Of a DNA stretch of 64,000 bases, positions 10,797-22,782 are shown piece after piece. Made by a program: the position numbers and the translations under genes. The stretch is from Dryas octopetala (Eukaryota; Streptophyta; Magnoliopsida; Rosales; Rosaceae), in contig OY992836.1 of NCBI GenBank assembly GCA_963921425.1, positions 2,557,825 through 2,621,824 of the forward strand. Direction: 5' to 3'. Below the pieces are notes generated by a model. That model was not told the origin of the DNA and made no database searches. It saw only the letters and a list, made by a program, of their open reading frames with translations. Position 1 is the stretch's first letter; every line of letters begins with the position of its first letter.

Positions 10797-13284
10797 TGTG
10801 GAATGTTTTCTTAGAACAAAATAAACATCTATTTCATTCCAAGTATACTCGCAAGTGCACGAATCGCATCAGTAGCAAAGCGTACAAGCACGAGGTCGAT
10901 CCCACAGGGAATGGTTAATACACAACAAATCAATTCAATTAATCAATAGAATAACTAAATGGGGGTTTTTGGAAAGATGGAAACACACACACACCACACC
11001 ACACGCACACACTCTTTATTCTATCTTGCAATGTTAAGTTTTCAGTTTCAAATCAGATAAACATGCAATAACCATCCAAGGCTAATGACAGTTAATTTGA
11101 ACACAACATATTAAAGTTTGACTGCTAAAAAGGTTTGGCTAGTTACTTTCTCGCAATTGTTCTCCTAATGCATAAACTAAGAGCTTCTTGGGCCTTCCTT
11201 AGGCAGTTAACCTACATGTTCCCTAGTTCAAGCTAAGGCAGCTGTTACCCATGCAGGAGTCATTAAGTTTTATGAGAACGTCAAACATGCACAACATATA
11301 AGCTTTGACTATTTCCTTATAGAGGTCGCCCAACCCCACTACCAAGAATAATCCCTTATTCCCTTGTTACTTGTGGTTTAGTGTCTTTGACTATTTCACA
11401 GCTAAACCTAACGAATAAACTAGATGCAATTACCCTAAGGTGGCCAGTCAAATGATGCAAACAACTAGTGACGGGTTCAAATAGATAATGGAAATTTAAT
11501 ACATGCAAACATCAAACTAACAGACCAAGAGACGGATAAACGATTTGTTAAAGCATGCAAATCCATTAATCAACCTACAACTAACATGCAAGATAGAATA
11601 AATAAACCTACATAATTAAAATAGAAAAGAAAATCAGAATAATATAAATAAATTCCCAATCCATGTTGGAAAGCAAACTAATTAAACAAAACAATTAAAA
11701 ACTAGAATTCCAAAAGAAAAACAAAGAGAACATCCTTAAAGAGTGGTAGCGGCGGCGGCACAAGGTGGCAGCGGCGGCGGCACAAGGTGGCAGCGGCGGC
11801 ACAAGGTGGCAGCGGCGGCACAAGGTGGCAGCAGCGGCACAAGGTGGCAGCGGCTTGACGTCTTCCTCCTCCTTTGGTTCAGCAGAAAAATAAAGAAAGA
11901 GAGATGATGGTGGCTGCGGCAAGGGAAGAGAAATAATGGGGGCTGCTAGGGTTCCTAGGGTGCGTGAGAAAAGAAAGAGAAAGAAAGGAGGCTAGGGTGT
12001 GCGGCAAGAAGAGAGAGAGACTAGGCTAGGGTTTATGAAATTTCAGAGAGGAGATCCCTTTGAGTTATAAAGATATATTTATAGAGGAGAGTGGGGCTGA
12101 GATTTCTCTTTCTCTTCCATGTGGGATAAGTGCATTCCTTGCACACCAAGACTTATAATTTTCGGCCAAACATGGGCCTTGGGCTGATTTGGGCTCTTTT
12201 TGGGCATAACTCCGTTTTCAGCTCGCGGAACTGCTGCGCTACCTCCACTAAAATGACCATATCTTGAGCTAGAAAACTCGGAATTGAAATCCGTAAAATT
12301 CCCTACGAAGCTAATATCCGTATCTTTCCAACCATATATGGCATGCTACCTGATTCGTTCTGGAGAATTACAGAATTTCTGTCGAAATTGGTGCTCTATT
12401 TTCCAGGGTTTTGACTTCTTTTTCAACTAGGATTCCTTGGGCTTTCTCTTTGTAGGCGTGATGGGCTAGGGTTTCAATTAAAAGAACATGGGCTGGCTGC
12501 AACAAGCAAGTGGCGTGATGGGCTTTAGGGATGCATGGCTTGCGCATGGTTTTATGACTTGGGCTGAATGGGCTGCAAGCATGCAAATAATGTGTTGGGC
12601 TGCCACCTAACCATTCTTGTGGATTTCGACTTCACCTAGGCCCAAAGTCCAATTGACTTCATGACATGATATGGTTGGCCCTTGACCATTGACTTTGACT
12701 TCCAATTTTACCCCTCTCTCCTTCTTGGATTCGAATTCATTTCTTCCCTCCATTTGATTACATGGATGTCCACCACCTTCTAGAAGCTTCTGGAACCTTG
12801 ACTTGATTGAGTTGACTTTGACCAACCTTTCCTAGTCCAACTAGGATTTCTTGTAAATGAAAGATTCCTTATCCATTTTGACTTCTCGTAATGACCATAT
12901 TGCCCCTGGAGTCTCCTAGTGTCATTAGGACTCCTTTCCCTAGTAGGGTTAGGTTTCCTAGTTCAACCAGGAATTCCTGTTTCAATCAGGATTTCTCATT
13001 TCTGGCTCGACAATGATGGTTCTGGACTTGATGTTTCCTAGTGTAACTAGGAATCCTCATTTGATTAGGATTTCAGCTCTTTTCCTGGTTTGACCAGGAA
13101 TTGACCCATTTTCCTAGTTTGACCAGGAAATGTCTCAAAACGGCTCCATTTGCTCCTATTTCCTATTTATGCTTCATTCGACCTAAAAACACAAAAACAA
13201 GACAACAGACACAAAAAGATCGAGTTCTAACACTCTAGGTTAGGGAGTTAGTATCATAAAATAGCATAAAATGAACACTCATCA
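10797..13284 (-). repeat. Solo LTR C2 nested in solo LTR D
   Basis: 2488-bp LTR of the same family as element C, flanked by TSD GGCCT (10792-10796 and 13285-13289). Minus strand start TGATGAGTGTTC at 13284, end CATTCCACA at 10797. It has an intact TATA region (12076-12084) and a run of GGC-rich repeats near 11750-11850 that open spurious reading frames. This is the third level of nesting: C2 in D in C. Confidence 0.92.
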
Positions 13285-13418
13285 GGCCTAGGATTCAGCC
13301 CTAGGCCGAATATTCAATGGTTTAGTTATGTAATTGCTGCTTATTTATTTAATTCCATGGATTGATGATTTTGATTTCATTGTTATCATTGTTCTCTAGT
13401 TGTTTCTAATCCTTGATT

Positions 13419-13443
13419 GATCACCTAGGAATATTGCATCTAG
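13419..13443 (+). other. Leader block shared by LTR families A-D
   Basis: GATCACCTAGGAATATTGCATCTAG in two parts: GATCACCTAGG and TTGCATCTAG. Equivalent blocks lie at 6280-6305 (A), 8306-8331 (C) and 54622-54646 (B), although surrounding LTR sequence differs greatly. Function unknown. Confidence 0.6.
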
Positions 13444-13555
13444 AATTTAATCAATTTAGGGTGAGGACAACCAATCAATCCCTAATGTGAGTGATAAAAA
13501 ATCTAGGGCTTAGTAATTGGCTAAAATCTGATTGTGTGAAATCAATTTTAGATCA

Positions 13556-13702
13556 CCTAGGGTAGACGCCATGCACTAGGGATTTAATTGCATTTATTTT
13601 CTCATATAAGCTTAATGAATTCTGTTTGTGCATTCCTATGTAGACGCCATGCATAGGTCACATATAGAGTACAAGAACTAGGGTAGACGCCATGCACTAG
13701 TT
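13556..13702 (+). other. Three hairpins with a common loop in LTR D leader
   Basis: Copies at 13556-13580, 13635-13657 and 13676-13702 share the loop core GTAGACGCCATGC. The stems differ but stay paired: CCTAG/CTAGG, CCTAT/ATAGG and AACTAG/CTAGTT. The same three are present in reverse orientation in the LTR of element I (63509-63533, 63432-63454, 63387-63413). Paired changes imply selection for a folded RNA or a symmetric binding site. Confidence 0.75.
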
Positions 13703-13998
13703 TATACATTTGGGGAATCATGCATTTCATGCTATGCCATAGGTGAATATGCGAATGCATTCATCAATAGGAATTAAAGGTTTCAGAAATTGCACCATTA
13801 CATTGGATATAAGGTCTAGTGGTAAGTCCTAGAGTCCTAGTATCATCTATCAATCTATTTTCACAAGATAACTTGCTGTTTCATACTCTTTGCTAGTCGC
13901 GCATCTTAGTTTTTGTTTAGGTTTAATTTGCTGTTTTCAAGTCATACAAACTCCCTCCCATTCGTGTGTGAGTGCGTGCGTTTTATTTCAAGTGAGCA

Positions 13999-14027
13999 GC
14001 TGCCCTAGACGTGACAACTTGGGCAGC
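13999..14027 (+). other. Stem-loop near the end of LTR D
   Basis: Arms GCTGCCC and GGGCAGC with a 15-nt loop, about 145 bp before the LTR end; the matching region of element I keeps both arms (63060-63095). Confidence 0.6.
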
Positions 14028-14885
14028 CACTCGTGTCTTGTTTTCTTGTTTCTTTTTAGCACTCGGATTATCATTTAAAGATCAACAATAGTCCTCGTGG
14101 GATCGACCTTGCTTGCCATCTATATTATATATAGATTCGTGCACTGCGAGTATTAAAATTTAAAACGAACACCTTACTCCTCCATTGTGCATATAGGTCA
14201 TTCTCTTCATAACCCAAGTGCTAGACAAGCAAGGAATAGATCAACATATACAAAGTAGATTCAATTTCAATCCTCACCAAGGCGTATACTCTCAACAATA
14301 AAGCACTCAAGAATTGGGTTGATTTGTGCACTCAAAAGGATATGTGAGAGGAAATATGTAATCAAAAACAAATAGCTCACATATTAGCATGACAGATAGG
14401 CACATTTGAAAGGAAACAAGATCTCATGGAAAGGAAAATCAAAATACTTGAAATAAAATCAATAACCATAAGCTCCTTTCCCTCCTAGACTCCACATTAA
14501 GAACTGCACTTCTCTTAAAATCAATTAGGGCTTCATAGGGGTTATAATGAAGGCTTAGGGTAAGGTATGATATTGAAATGAAAGGGATAAACAAAGGGCT
14601 ATAAACAATGAAATTTGCAAGAACAATAGATCATTCTGAGGCATACCTTGCTTCTTTGCACTACATAGCTCAATTTGAACTCCTTTGCTTAATTCTTCTT
14701 TTGAAACCGTCCCAACTATTTCTTTCTTTCTTTTTATTTTTATTTTTTTATTTTTGGGCACGGTGTACATACAATCTCAGCACATTTTTGTATAAGCTAT
14801 GCATTTTCATTTCTTTTCCACCTCAATCAATATGTAAAATACATTGCAATACCATAATAGGGTAAAACGGGTAAAAGGGGTATAG

Positions 14886-14900
14886 CACCCCCAAACTTAG
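14886..14900 (-). other. Internal polypurine-tract copy, element C
   Basis: Minus strand CTAAGTTTGGGGGTG, identical to the 3' tract at 9836-9850. The same duplicate is present in J, K, H and the 18476 fragment. Confidence 0.65.
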
Positions 14901-15731
14901 GGTTTGGGTATATAGTATGGGTAAACAAAAAAAAAGCTATAAGACTCAAAAGGGTTAACTAGGGATAAAACACATAAGGGTTGGCTTTTTAGGCTATAGG
15001 TAAAACAAACATGGCCTAAAATCATCTTCTAAGATTCATGTAGTTATAAACATGCTTTGCCTAGAATAAGAAAGAATTTCTAGTTCATTGATTCAAAAAT
15101 ATATACATTTCAAGTATTTGATCAAAAACAATGAGATCATACAACGACTTAAATAACGAGAAAAGAATAGAATCATGTACAACACTCGCGAAATGAAGGA
15201 CAAGGCTCAAAACTTCACATGGGTCACATAAGTCTACTCTAAGATGCATATGAATCACTAAATCATGCAAATCACAACTCAAGTTCATGAAAATAAGGCC
15301 CAATCACATAGAATCATAAAATAGGTTATGGAACAATATTAGGAAAAGAAGAATACATATCATAGACACAATGCTAAACATGCTTCTCAAAAGTCATAAA
15401 CAATCAATCAACTTGTTGGGGACTCAAAAACTAACTAAAACACACAAAAAGACTCAAATCACTTTAAAAACAATGTTGCAACAAGGTTCTAAAGATTCAA
15501 TTTCATCATTAGGGTGGAATGAATCTTAGAAAATTGCATTTTGATGTGGGATTTGAGTCCCTAAGTTTAAAAACAAAAGAAACAAAACTTTTTTTTTTTT
15601 TTTTTGAAAAATGCCCTAGAGGACCGGACCTCTAAAGCCAAAACAAAATTTTTTTGTTTTTTTTCAAAATTTAAAAACTAAAAACCTAATAAACAAGCTA
15701 CGACACCATTGCTTTTCCCTAAACTTAAATG

Positions 15732-15958
15732 ATACATTGCCCTCAATGTATACAAAATGAATGCATGAATGCTCAAAATAAGCAATAGGGAAATTGCAAT
15801 TAAATAAACACACAAATGAAATAAGATGGTCAAATGAAACAAGAATGGAGGAATTATTTACTTGCGGATGCAAGTTTGGACACTCCAAGTGTAGGCGCGA
15901 CCTCCTTGGTCTATATTGATCTCTTGGATTCTTGAAAAAGCTTGGGTTGCCTCCCAAT
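15732..15958 (-). other. Hairpin cluster, element C
   Basis: Minus strand order: TTGGG/CCCAA with loop AGGCAA (15958-15941), CCAAG/CTTGG (15909-15885), CTTGC/GCAAG (15874-15861) and ATACATTG/CAATGTAT with loop AGGG (15751-15732). All four are present in the same order in J (56562-56804). The protease ORF that precedes them in J is absent here, so the cluster persists without it. Confidence 0.7.
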
Positions 15959-16194
15959 CAGCGCATGATTTACTGTCTTTCAGCTTGACATTGTCATTCC
16001 TCTACTTGCGTCTTCTCTTTCTCATTCTCCCATTGTTGCTCTCGGTATTTACAAAAGCAAACACCAAATCAGTAGAGAATATGCTCGTAAAGTCATGGCA
16101 TTTATTTAAACTAAAAACTAACCAAAAACAAATCTAACTAATATATCCTAATTCCAATGATTAATCAAATCAATTCATTGATATTGGACACCAT

Positions 16195-16212
16195 TCCCCG
16201 GCAACGGCGCCA
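16195..16212 (-). other. Primer-binding site, tRNA-Asp, element C
   Basis: Minus strand TGGCGCCGTTGCCGGGGA, complementary to the 3' end of plant tRNA-Asp over all 18 nt, 6 nt from the LTR. Confidence 0.92.
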
Positions 16213-16218
16213 AAAACT

Positions 16219-18475
16219 TGTTGAATGTTTTCTTAGAACAAAATAAACATCTATTTCATTCAAAGTATACTCGTAAGTGCACGAATCGCATCAGTAGCAA
16301 AGCGTACAAGCACGAGGTCGATCCCACAGGGAATGGTTAATACACAACAAATCAATTCAATTAATCAATAGAATAACTAAATGGGGGGTTTAAAGAGATG
16401 AAAACACATGCACACATCACCACACGCACACACCCGTTATTCTATCTTGCAATGTTAAGTTTTCAGTTTTAAATCAGATAAGCATGCAATAATCATCCAA
16501 GGCTAATTGTAAGACCCCGTATTTTTCAAGGAGTTATTTTAAATATCTGCAAATTTATTTTAAGGATTTTGGGAATTTATTTGAAAATTTAAAAGGTTTT
16601 GATGTAATTTTAATTTTTGTTTTAATTTGGGCTAGACCCAAAAGTTTACTTTTAAAATAAATGGGCTTTTAATTTTGATTTTAGACTCGTTAGGTAGGTC
16701 TCGAACCCACGAGTTCGTAGACATGTGACATGCGTCAATCGGAGCTACGGTTTGAAAGATACGGGCTTTTGAAGCGAGTGGCAAACTTGTAATTTTTACA
16801 AAGGTGGGTTTTAAAACCCCAAAAGTCAGTTCTCTTTCCTCATTTCTGTCTCTGTCTCTCTCTCTCTCTCCCCACGCGTCTGTCTCTCTCTTGCCCCTCA
16901 CCCTCGCCGTTCCTGCCACCGGCGCGTCCTGCGGCGGCAGGGCTGGGGTGTTTGGCCCATACTGCTCGCCTCCCTCCCTTCTCTCTCCCGGTGGATCTCA
17001 TCTCTCCGGCCGATCACCCACGACGAGGAAACGGCGCTGAACAGCCGAGTCTCCCCTCGCCGGCGATCTGCATTTTTCGGCCAAATCGCGGCGCCGGACC
17101 ACCTGGGTTCTCTTCCCCAGGCCACGGCGAGTCTCCCAGTGGTTACCCCATGCTCCGATGACCTCAGACGGCGACGGATCGAAGATTGTTGTCCGATCTT
17201 CTTCTCCGGCCAGTTTCGACCATTTCCGGCGAGAATTGGCCGTCGACCCAGGTATCGTTTTGGCTCCTCTCGATGTCTCCTTCATGTCTGTGTACTTAGT
17301 TTGAGCCATTTGTGATTCAATTCCGATTCTCCTATTTTGCAGCCACGGCCACTGTAGCTCCGCCTTGTGTGGCGGCGATTTGGGTGGTCTTCTTCGTCGG
17401 TATTCCTCTTCGGAACCTCCAAAAGCCTTTCCTGGTCCAGTGGTGAGTTTTGTGGCATTCTCTGTGTTGTTTGGGGGCTGGGCAGTCACTGTGTGTGGTG
17501 ACGACCGCCTGTTTCGGTCGTTCAGTGGCCCAATTGTGTTTTTGAATTGTATTTATTGATTGTCTGGTCTTAACAGGTACACGGGCTCGGGAAATCTCAT
17601 TCCCGATGCCGTTATGCTGCCGGATTTGAGATCCGAGCAAAGGAGCCAAGAAGGGCATTTCGGTCTTTTCGCGTGGTTAGACTGTGAGTGCAATTAGATA
17701 GTCTATTTCGTTGCTTTGTGTGCTTGTGTGCATTTGTTTGCTAGGATTTGGTTTAGCTAGGACTTGATAAAGTGTAGGCTTGAATCTTGAGGATGATTAT
17801 GCATTGAGGTTATTATTTAAGACGGGAATGATTTGAGATTGAGGTTAATAGTTGACGTTTAGGCAATTGATTTGCCAGAATGATGATTATTATATATTGA
17901 TGGGATTTGATTTGAATACGAGGATTTATGATTTATTTTGATGCTTGGATGATTGGTGATGAAATTATTGTGTGATTGAATATTTATGGATATTATTGTG
18001 AATTATTATTAAGCATGGAAGTTGAGAATTTTATTGAGGATAATTATTTTGTTATTTCACTCATACGAGCTCTAGTGAGCTTACCGGGTTGTTTATTTGA
18101 ATGACCCGGTGTACCATAGATATGGTGCAGTGTGGTTATTGGTGTTTTGCAAGTTAAGCAGGCTGAGGAGGCAGTGAGGAGAAGACGAGGCAGTGGGACT
18201 CATTTTAATTTGATTTAACTGATTTTATATAGTGAATTTTACATAAATATTTTGGGCTCACACTCTGATTTATTTAACGTATTTATTTATTATATTAAGT
18301 GCATGGCTCATTCTTTGAAAAAATGTTTAAAGGACAAAGTTTCAGTGTATTTTTGGGCCCAAGGATCGGGGCGTTACACTAATGACAATTAATTTGAACA
18401 CAATGTATTAAAGTTTGACTGCTAAAAAGGTTTGGCTAGTTACTTTCTCCCAATTGTTCTCCTAAGGCATAAACT
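16219..18475 (-). repeat. 5' LTR of element C, partial, split by solo LTR E
   Basis: Parts 16219-16507 and 18384-18475 (18379-18383 is the duplicated target CTAAT). The LTR breaks off after CATAAACT and is followed by J-like interior sequence on the opposite strand. About 2.1 kb of this LTR is missing. Confidence 0.85.
16508..18378 (+). repeat. Solo LTR E (chromovirus-like)
   Basis: 1871 bp, starts TGTAAGACCCCG and ends GGGGCGTTACA, flanked by TSD CTAAT (16503-16507 and 18379-18383). The TGTAA.GACCC start and the block around 16690-16770 (cgagttcgtagacatg, gagctacggtttgaaagatac) are shared with the LTRs of chromovirus F and the fragments at 47519-52759. The GC-rich centre opens several overlapping frames on both strands; none resembles a known protein. 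Confidence 0.88.
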
Positions 18476-20082
18476 TCCCGTTTCGCTTAATTTGATCATT
18501 CTTGCATTTATTTCATATACATTGAGGGCAATGTATCATTTAAGTGTGGGGGGAAGGGCAATTGTCATCTGTTAGTGTTTTTAGGTTAGAACAAGTGTTT
18601 AGGGTGTTTTAAGTGTTTTTGAACGTTTTTAGAAAAAAAGAAAAAAAATTTTCGTTTTTAGTGTTTTTAGGTGTTTTTAGGTTAGGAAAAAACTTTTTCT
18701 TTTGTTTTTAAACTTAGGGTGTCAAAACCCACATCAAAATGCACGTTTTCATGAGATCTCATTCACCTTAGTGATGGATGTGATTCTTTGGAAGTGTGCG
18801 ACATTGTTTTAAAAACAAAAAGTTTTTGAGTCATTTTGGGTGTTTCAGGTCGTTTTGAGTCCCCAACTAATTGATTTGAGTGTGCATGATTGTTATGAGC
18901 ATGTTTTAGTATTGTGTGTATAATTGGTGTTCTTTTCATTCTAATAGTGTTCCATAACATATCTTGCAATTCTATGTCATTTGGCCTTGTTGATATGAAT
19001 TTAGGTTGTGATTAGCATTACTAATGATTATATGCATAATAGAGTAGACTTGCATGACCTAAGTGAGCTTTTGAGCCCTGTTCTTCAATTCTTGAGTGTT
19101 GCGCGCCACTCTGATTCTATCATTGTCATATAAGTCGTTGTTTTGATCTCATTGTCTTTCATTTGGTCATTTGCCTGGAATATGCATAATCTTGAATCAA
19201 TGAGCTAGAACTCTTTTCTTGTGTACACAAAGCATGCCGTATTTGCATAACTCTTGAGAAATGAATTTAGGCCCTGTTTGTGTACCCCATAGCCTGAAAG
19301 TCTACCCACTACATGTTTTATCCTTAGTTACCCATTTTGAGCCTTTTAAAGCCGTTTTCTTTGTTACCCCATACCAAACCCTAAGTTTGGGGGTGTACCA
19401 CCCCTTTCATCCGTTTTACCCTTTTTATGGTGTTGCAAGTTGTGTATATGTTGATCGAGGTAAAAAAGGAGTGAAAATGCATAGCTTATACAAAAATGTG
19501 TCAGAGAAGTATGTATGCCGTACCCAAAGAAAAGAAAAAGGAAAGAAATCAAAGAAAAGAGATGGGACAGTTGCAAAAAAAAAAAAAAAAAAAAAAAATG
19601 AGCAAAAAGAGTTCAAAGTAAGCTATGAAGTGCAAAGAAGCAAAGTGTACCTCAGAATGTTCTAGTGATGCTTGCAATTCCATAAAATTAGCCTTTGTGT
19701 TTCCGTTTCATTTCAATACCCTATCCTAGCCTAAGCCTTCATTATAACCCTATTAAAGCCCTAGCTGATCTCAAGAGTGTGTATTATACTTATGTGGAGT
19801 CTATTTAAGAAGGGAGCCTATGGTTATTGATTCTATTTCAAGCATTTGTATTCCTTTCATGAGATCTGTATTTCTTTCTAAAATGTGCCTTTATTTCATG
19901 TACATATGTGAGCTAATTGTTTTTGTTACATATTTCCTCTCACATATACTTTTGAGTGCACATATCAACCCATTTCTTGAGTGTTTATCATTGAGAGTAT
20001 GCCATGGTGAGGATTGGAGTTGAATCTATTATGTATGTATTGATTTAGTTTTGTTTGTCTAATACTTGGATTTGTGTCAAGG

Positions 20083-20271
20083 ATGGCCTATATGACAATA
20101 GAGGAGCGAGGTATGTTATTTGAAATGTTATTAGAATTTGAAGAATACCATTTATATGCCTTGCTTTCTTATGTGATTAATGGTTGTGCGCATGAATTCA
20201 GTTGTTGGGATGCTAGAGTCAGTCTTGAGTCTTTTCTTTCCTTTATTTGCTCGAGGACTAGCAAAATCTAA
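20083..20271 (+). CDS. Short ORF ending at the polypurine tract (doubtful)
   Basis: 62 codons from ATG (MAYMTIEERGMLFEMLLEFE start), ending TAA inside the CTAAGTTTGGGGG tract. Copies of similar length are open in K (33637-33825) and H (41353-41541). It is frameshifted in the younger J (about 58400) and has an early stop in the older element C, so coding is doubtful. No family recognised. Confidence 0.25.
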   Translation: MAYMTIEERGMLFEMLLEFEEYHLYALLSYVINGCAHEFSCWDARVSLESFLSFICSRTSKI

Positions 20272-20282
20272 GTTTGGGGGTG
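20268..20282 (+). other. Polypurine tract of the 18476 fragment
   Basis: CTAAGTTTGGGGGTG directly before the LTR at 20283. A second copy is at 19381-19395. Confidence 0.75.
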
Positions 20283-22782
20283 TGATGAGTGTGCATTTTG
20301 CATCACTTTATGATACTAATTCCTTAACCTAGAGTGTTAGAACTCGCTATTTTGTGTTTCTTGTATTGTTTTTTTGTTTTCAGGTCAAATGAAGCAGAAA
20401 TGAGAAAAAGAAGCAAATGGAGCCATTTTGGGACAATTCCTGGTCAAACCAGGAAAACGAGTGAAATCCTGGTCAAATCAGGAAAAGTGCAGAAATCCTA
20501 GTCAAATGAGGATTCCTAGTCACACTAGGAAACATCAAGTCCAGAACCATCATTGCGGAGCCAGAAATGTGAAATCCTGATTCAAACAGGAATTCCTGGT
20601 CGAACTAGGAAACCTAACCCAACTAGGGAAAGGAGTCCTAGTGACACTAGGAGACCCCAGGGGCAATATGGTCATTACGAGAAGTCGAAATGGATAAGGA
20701 ATCTCTCATTTTCAAGAAATCCTAGTTGCACCAGGAAATGTTTTTCAAGGTTCCAGAAGCTTCCAGAAGGTGGTGGAAATCCATGGAAATGAATGGAGGG
20801 AAGAAATGAATTTGAATTCAAATGGAAATGAGGGGCAAAATGGGAAGTCAAAAGTGGAGGGCCCATGGGCCCTAGGGATGCCGAACCAAGTGGGCCATGC
20901 ATGCACATGCATGGGCCCAAACCCTAGCAGCCCAAAAGCCACACGCAAGGAGGAAGATGGTAGCCCATGCATGCGCATGCATGCCATGCAAACCCTAGCA
21001 AGACAAGGGGCCATGCGCAAGCCCAAGGTGACAAGCCCAAGGTGGAAGCCCATAGAGTGAAACCCTAGCCCATCTTGTGCAAGCTACTGAAGCCCAACAT
21101 GCAAGCCCAAAGCCCAAGACTACCAGCCCAAACACCATGGAGGGACCCTAGCTAGGCTAGGCGTGAGCCACTCAAGCCCAAAAGGGAGCAGCCCATCACG
21201 CCAAGGCCTGATCAGCTAGCCCTAGCTGAAGCCGCAAGGCACTAGGAGAGCAAACCCTAGCCAGCCGCAACTTGCTCTTCCTTGCCTCTCAAGGAAGGCT
21301 TCTCCTATTTAAATCCCCTCATTCAGACTTTTAGAGGACATTATTTTCTCTCCTCCTCCAGCCGAAATCACTCTCTTTCTCCCTCCTAGTTTTATTTTGT
21401 TGTTTTAGGGTTTTAGTTTCAGACTTTTATTCTTGTAAGGTGAGCCGAATTCAGAGAGAGGTTTAGGAAGAGGGTGGCATGACAAGTGAGAGGGAAGGAC
21501 CACCTGCTGCCGCAAGCCCAAGCTCACCTTGCCGGGAGCCAATTGCTTGTGCTAGGTGCCTCCTTCTTCCTCCCTCCTTGCCGCAGCCCCCATTTGTTGC
21601 ACCTCTGATTTTTGTTTTCCTTTTCCTTCTAATATCTATTCTTATTGTTGGATCATGTTACTGATTTTATTTAATTAGTTTGCTGTTTTATTTAGTTGTC
21701 TCTTTAATTCCTTTATAGCTTTGGTTCTGAAATTATTTAGCTATTTATGTTTATGCAATTTAATTTATGTGATCTCTTTTAATTGTGTAGTTGTTCTAGT
21801 TGCTTTATGTTTCTGATTTTTAATTAGTGCATGCGTTTAATCTTGTGTGTCTTGCGTTTCTGATTTCATTTAGTTTATGCTTCTAAGTTTGTTTAATTTG
21901 TGTTTCTGATTTTCGTTAACAATCATGAATTGGGATTTCATTTATTTGTTGCTGTTTTGTTTCTTTTATTTGTTTTATTTAATTATGTAGGTTAGTTATT
22001 CTATCTTGCATGTTAGTCGTAGGTTGATTAATGGACTCGTATGCTTTAACAAATCGTTTATCCGTCTCTTGGTCTGTTAGTTTGATGTTTGCACTTATTA
22101 AATTTCCACTATCTATTAAAACCCCCGTCACTAGTTGTTTGCATCCTTTGACTGACCACCTTAGGGTAATTGCATCTAGTTTATCTGTTAGGTTTAGCTG
22201 TGAAATAGTCAAAGACACTAAACCACAAGTAACAAGGGAATAAGGGATTATTCTTGGTAGTGGGGTTGGGCGACCTCTATAAGGAAATAGTCAAAGCTTA
22301 TATGTTGTGCATGTTTGACGTTCTCATAAAACTTAATGACTCCTGCATGGGTAACAGCTGCCCTAGCTTGAACTAGGGAACATGTAGGTTAACTAGCTAA
22401 GGAAGGCCCAAGAAGCTCTTAGTTTATGCATTAGGAGAACAATGGCGAGAAAGTAACTAGCCAAACCTTTTTAGCTGTCAAACTTTAATATGTTGTGTTC
22501 AAATTAACTGTCATTAGCCTTGGATGGTTATTGCATGCTTATCTGATTTGAAACTGAAAATTAACATTGCAAGATAGAATAAGGTGTGTGTGTGTGTTCC
22601 ATCTTTCAAAACCCCCCATTTAGTTATTCTAGTGATTAATTGCATTGATTTGTTGTTTATTAACCATTCCCTGTGGGATCGACCTCGTGCTTGTACGCTT
22701 TGCTACTGATGCGATTCGTGCACTTGCGAGTAAACTTAGAATGAGATAATTGTTTATTTTGTTCTAAGAAAACACATCAACA
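20283..22782 (+). repeat. B-family LTR
   Basis: Starts TGATGAGTGTGC, ends CACATCAACA; 2500 bp. It shares with the J LTRs the palindrome array (about 20440-20735), the CATGCATG palindromes, the TATTTAAA box (about 21307) and the leader block. Confidence 0.9.

Larger units (their letters stand above)
10027..14171 (+). repeat. Solo LTR D (Athila I family), split by solo LTR C2
   Basis: Begins TGTTGGGTCC and ends AAACGAACA, flanked by the 5-bp TSD CCTTA (10022-10026 and 14172-14176), so it is a solo LTR inside element C. Without C2 and one TSD copy it is about 1.65 kb. The end matches, in reverse, the LTR beside Athila element I (62917-64000). It holds a TATA box (10592-10599) and, downstream, three hairpins with a common loop (13556-13702) and a 7-bp stem-loop (13999-14027). 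Confidence 0.9.
14177..16194 (-). other. Interior of element C (no ORF)
   Basis: Non-coding interior corresponding to about 56520-58450 of J on the other strand. It keeps an internal copy of the polypurine tract (14886-14900), an A/T-rich tract around 15590-15670, and the hairpin cluster 15732-15958. Short open frames here are not shared with J and are not called. Confidence 0.75.
7763..18475 (-). mobile_element. Non-autonomous Athila-related element C with nested insertions
   Basis: Minus strand order: truncated 5' LTR (18475-16219, split by solo LTR E), tRNA-Asp primer-binding site (16212-16195), interior without any gag, protease or pol ORF, polypurine tract (9850-9836), 3' LTR (9835-7763, cut by element A). 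After removing solo LTR D the interior is only about 2.2 kb. It aligns by eye with the interior of J but lacks the protease ORF: only about 240 bp separate the primer-binding site from the post-ORF hairpins. The 5' LTR breaks off at 18475 against a J-like interior in the opposite orientation, a rearrangement junction. Confidence 0.85.

Noticed and set aside
16195-16212. tRNA-Asp gene
   Set aside because: Only the 3' 18 nt of the tRNA are matched, at the fixed distance from an LTR expected of a primer-binding site.
16998-17489. 163-codon frame on the minus strand in solo LTR E, with overlapping frames on the plus strand
   Set aside because: GC-rich LTR leader with overlapping frames on both strands and no family resemblance.
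20745-21060. Frames of 80-102 codons on both strands over the CATGCATG region of B-family LTRs
   Set aside because: They exist on both strands of a palindrome-rich U3 region and are copied with the LTR; better explained as regulatory sequence.
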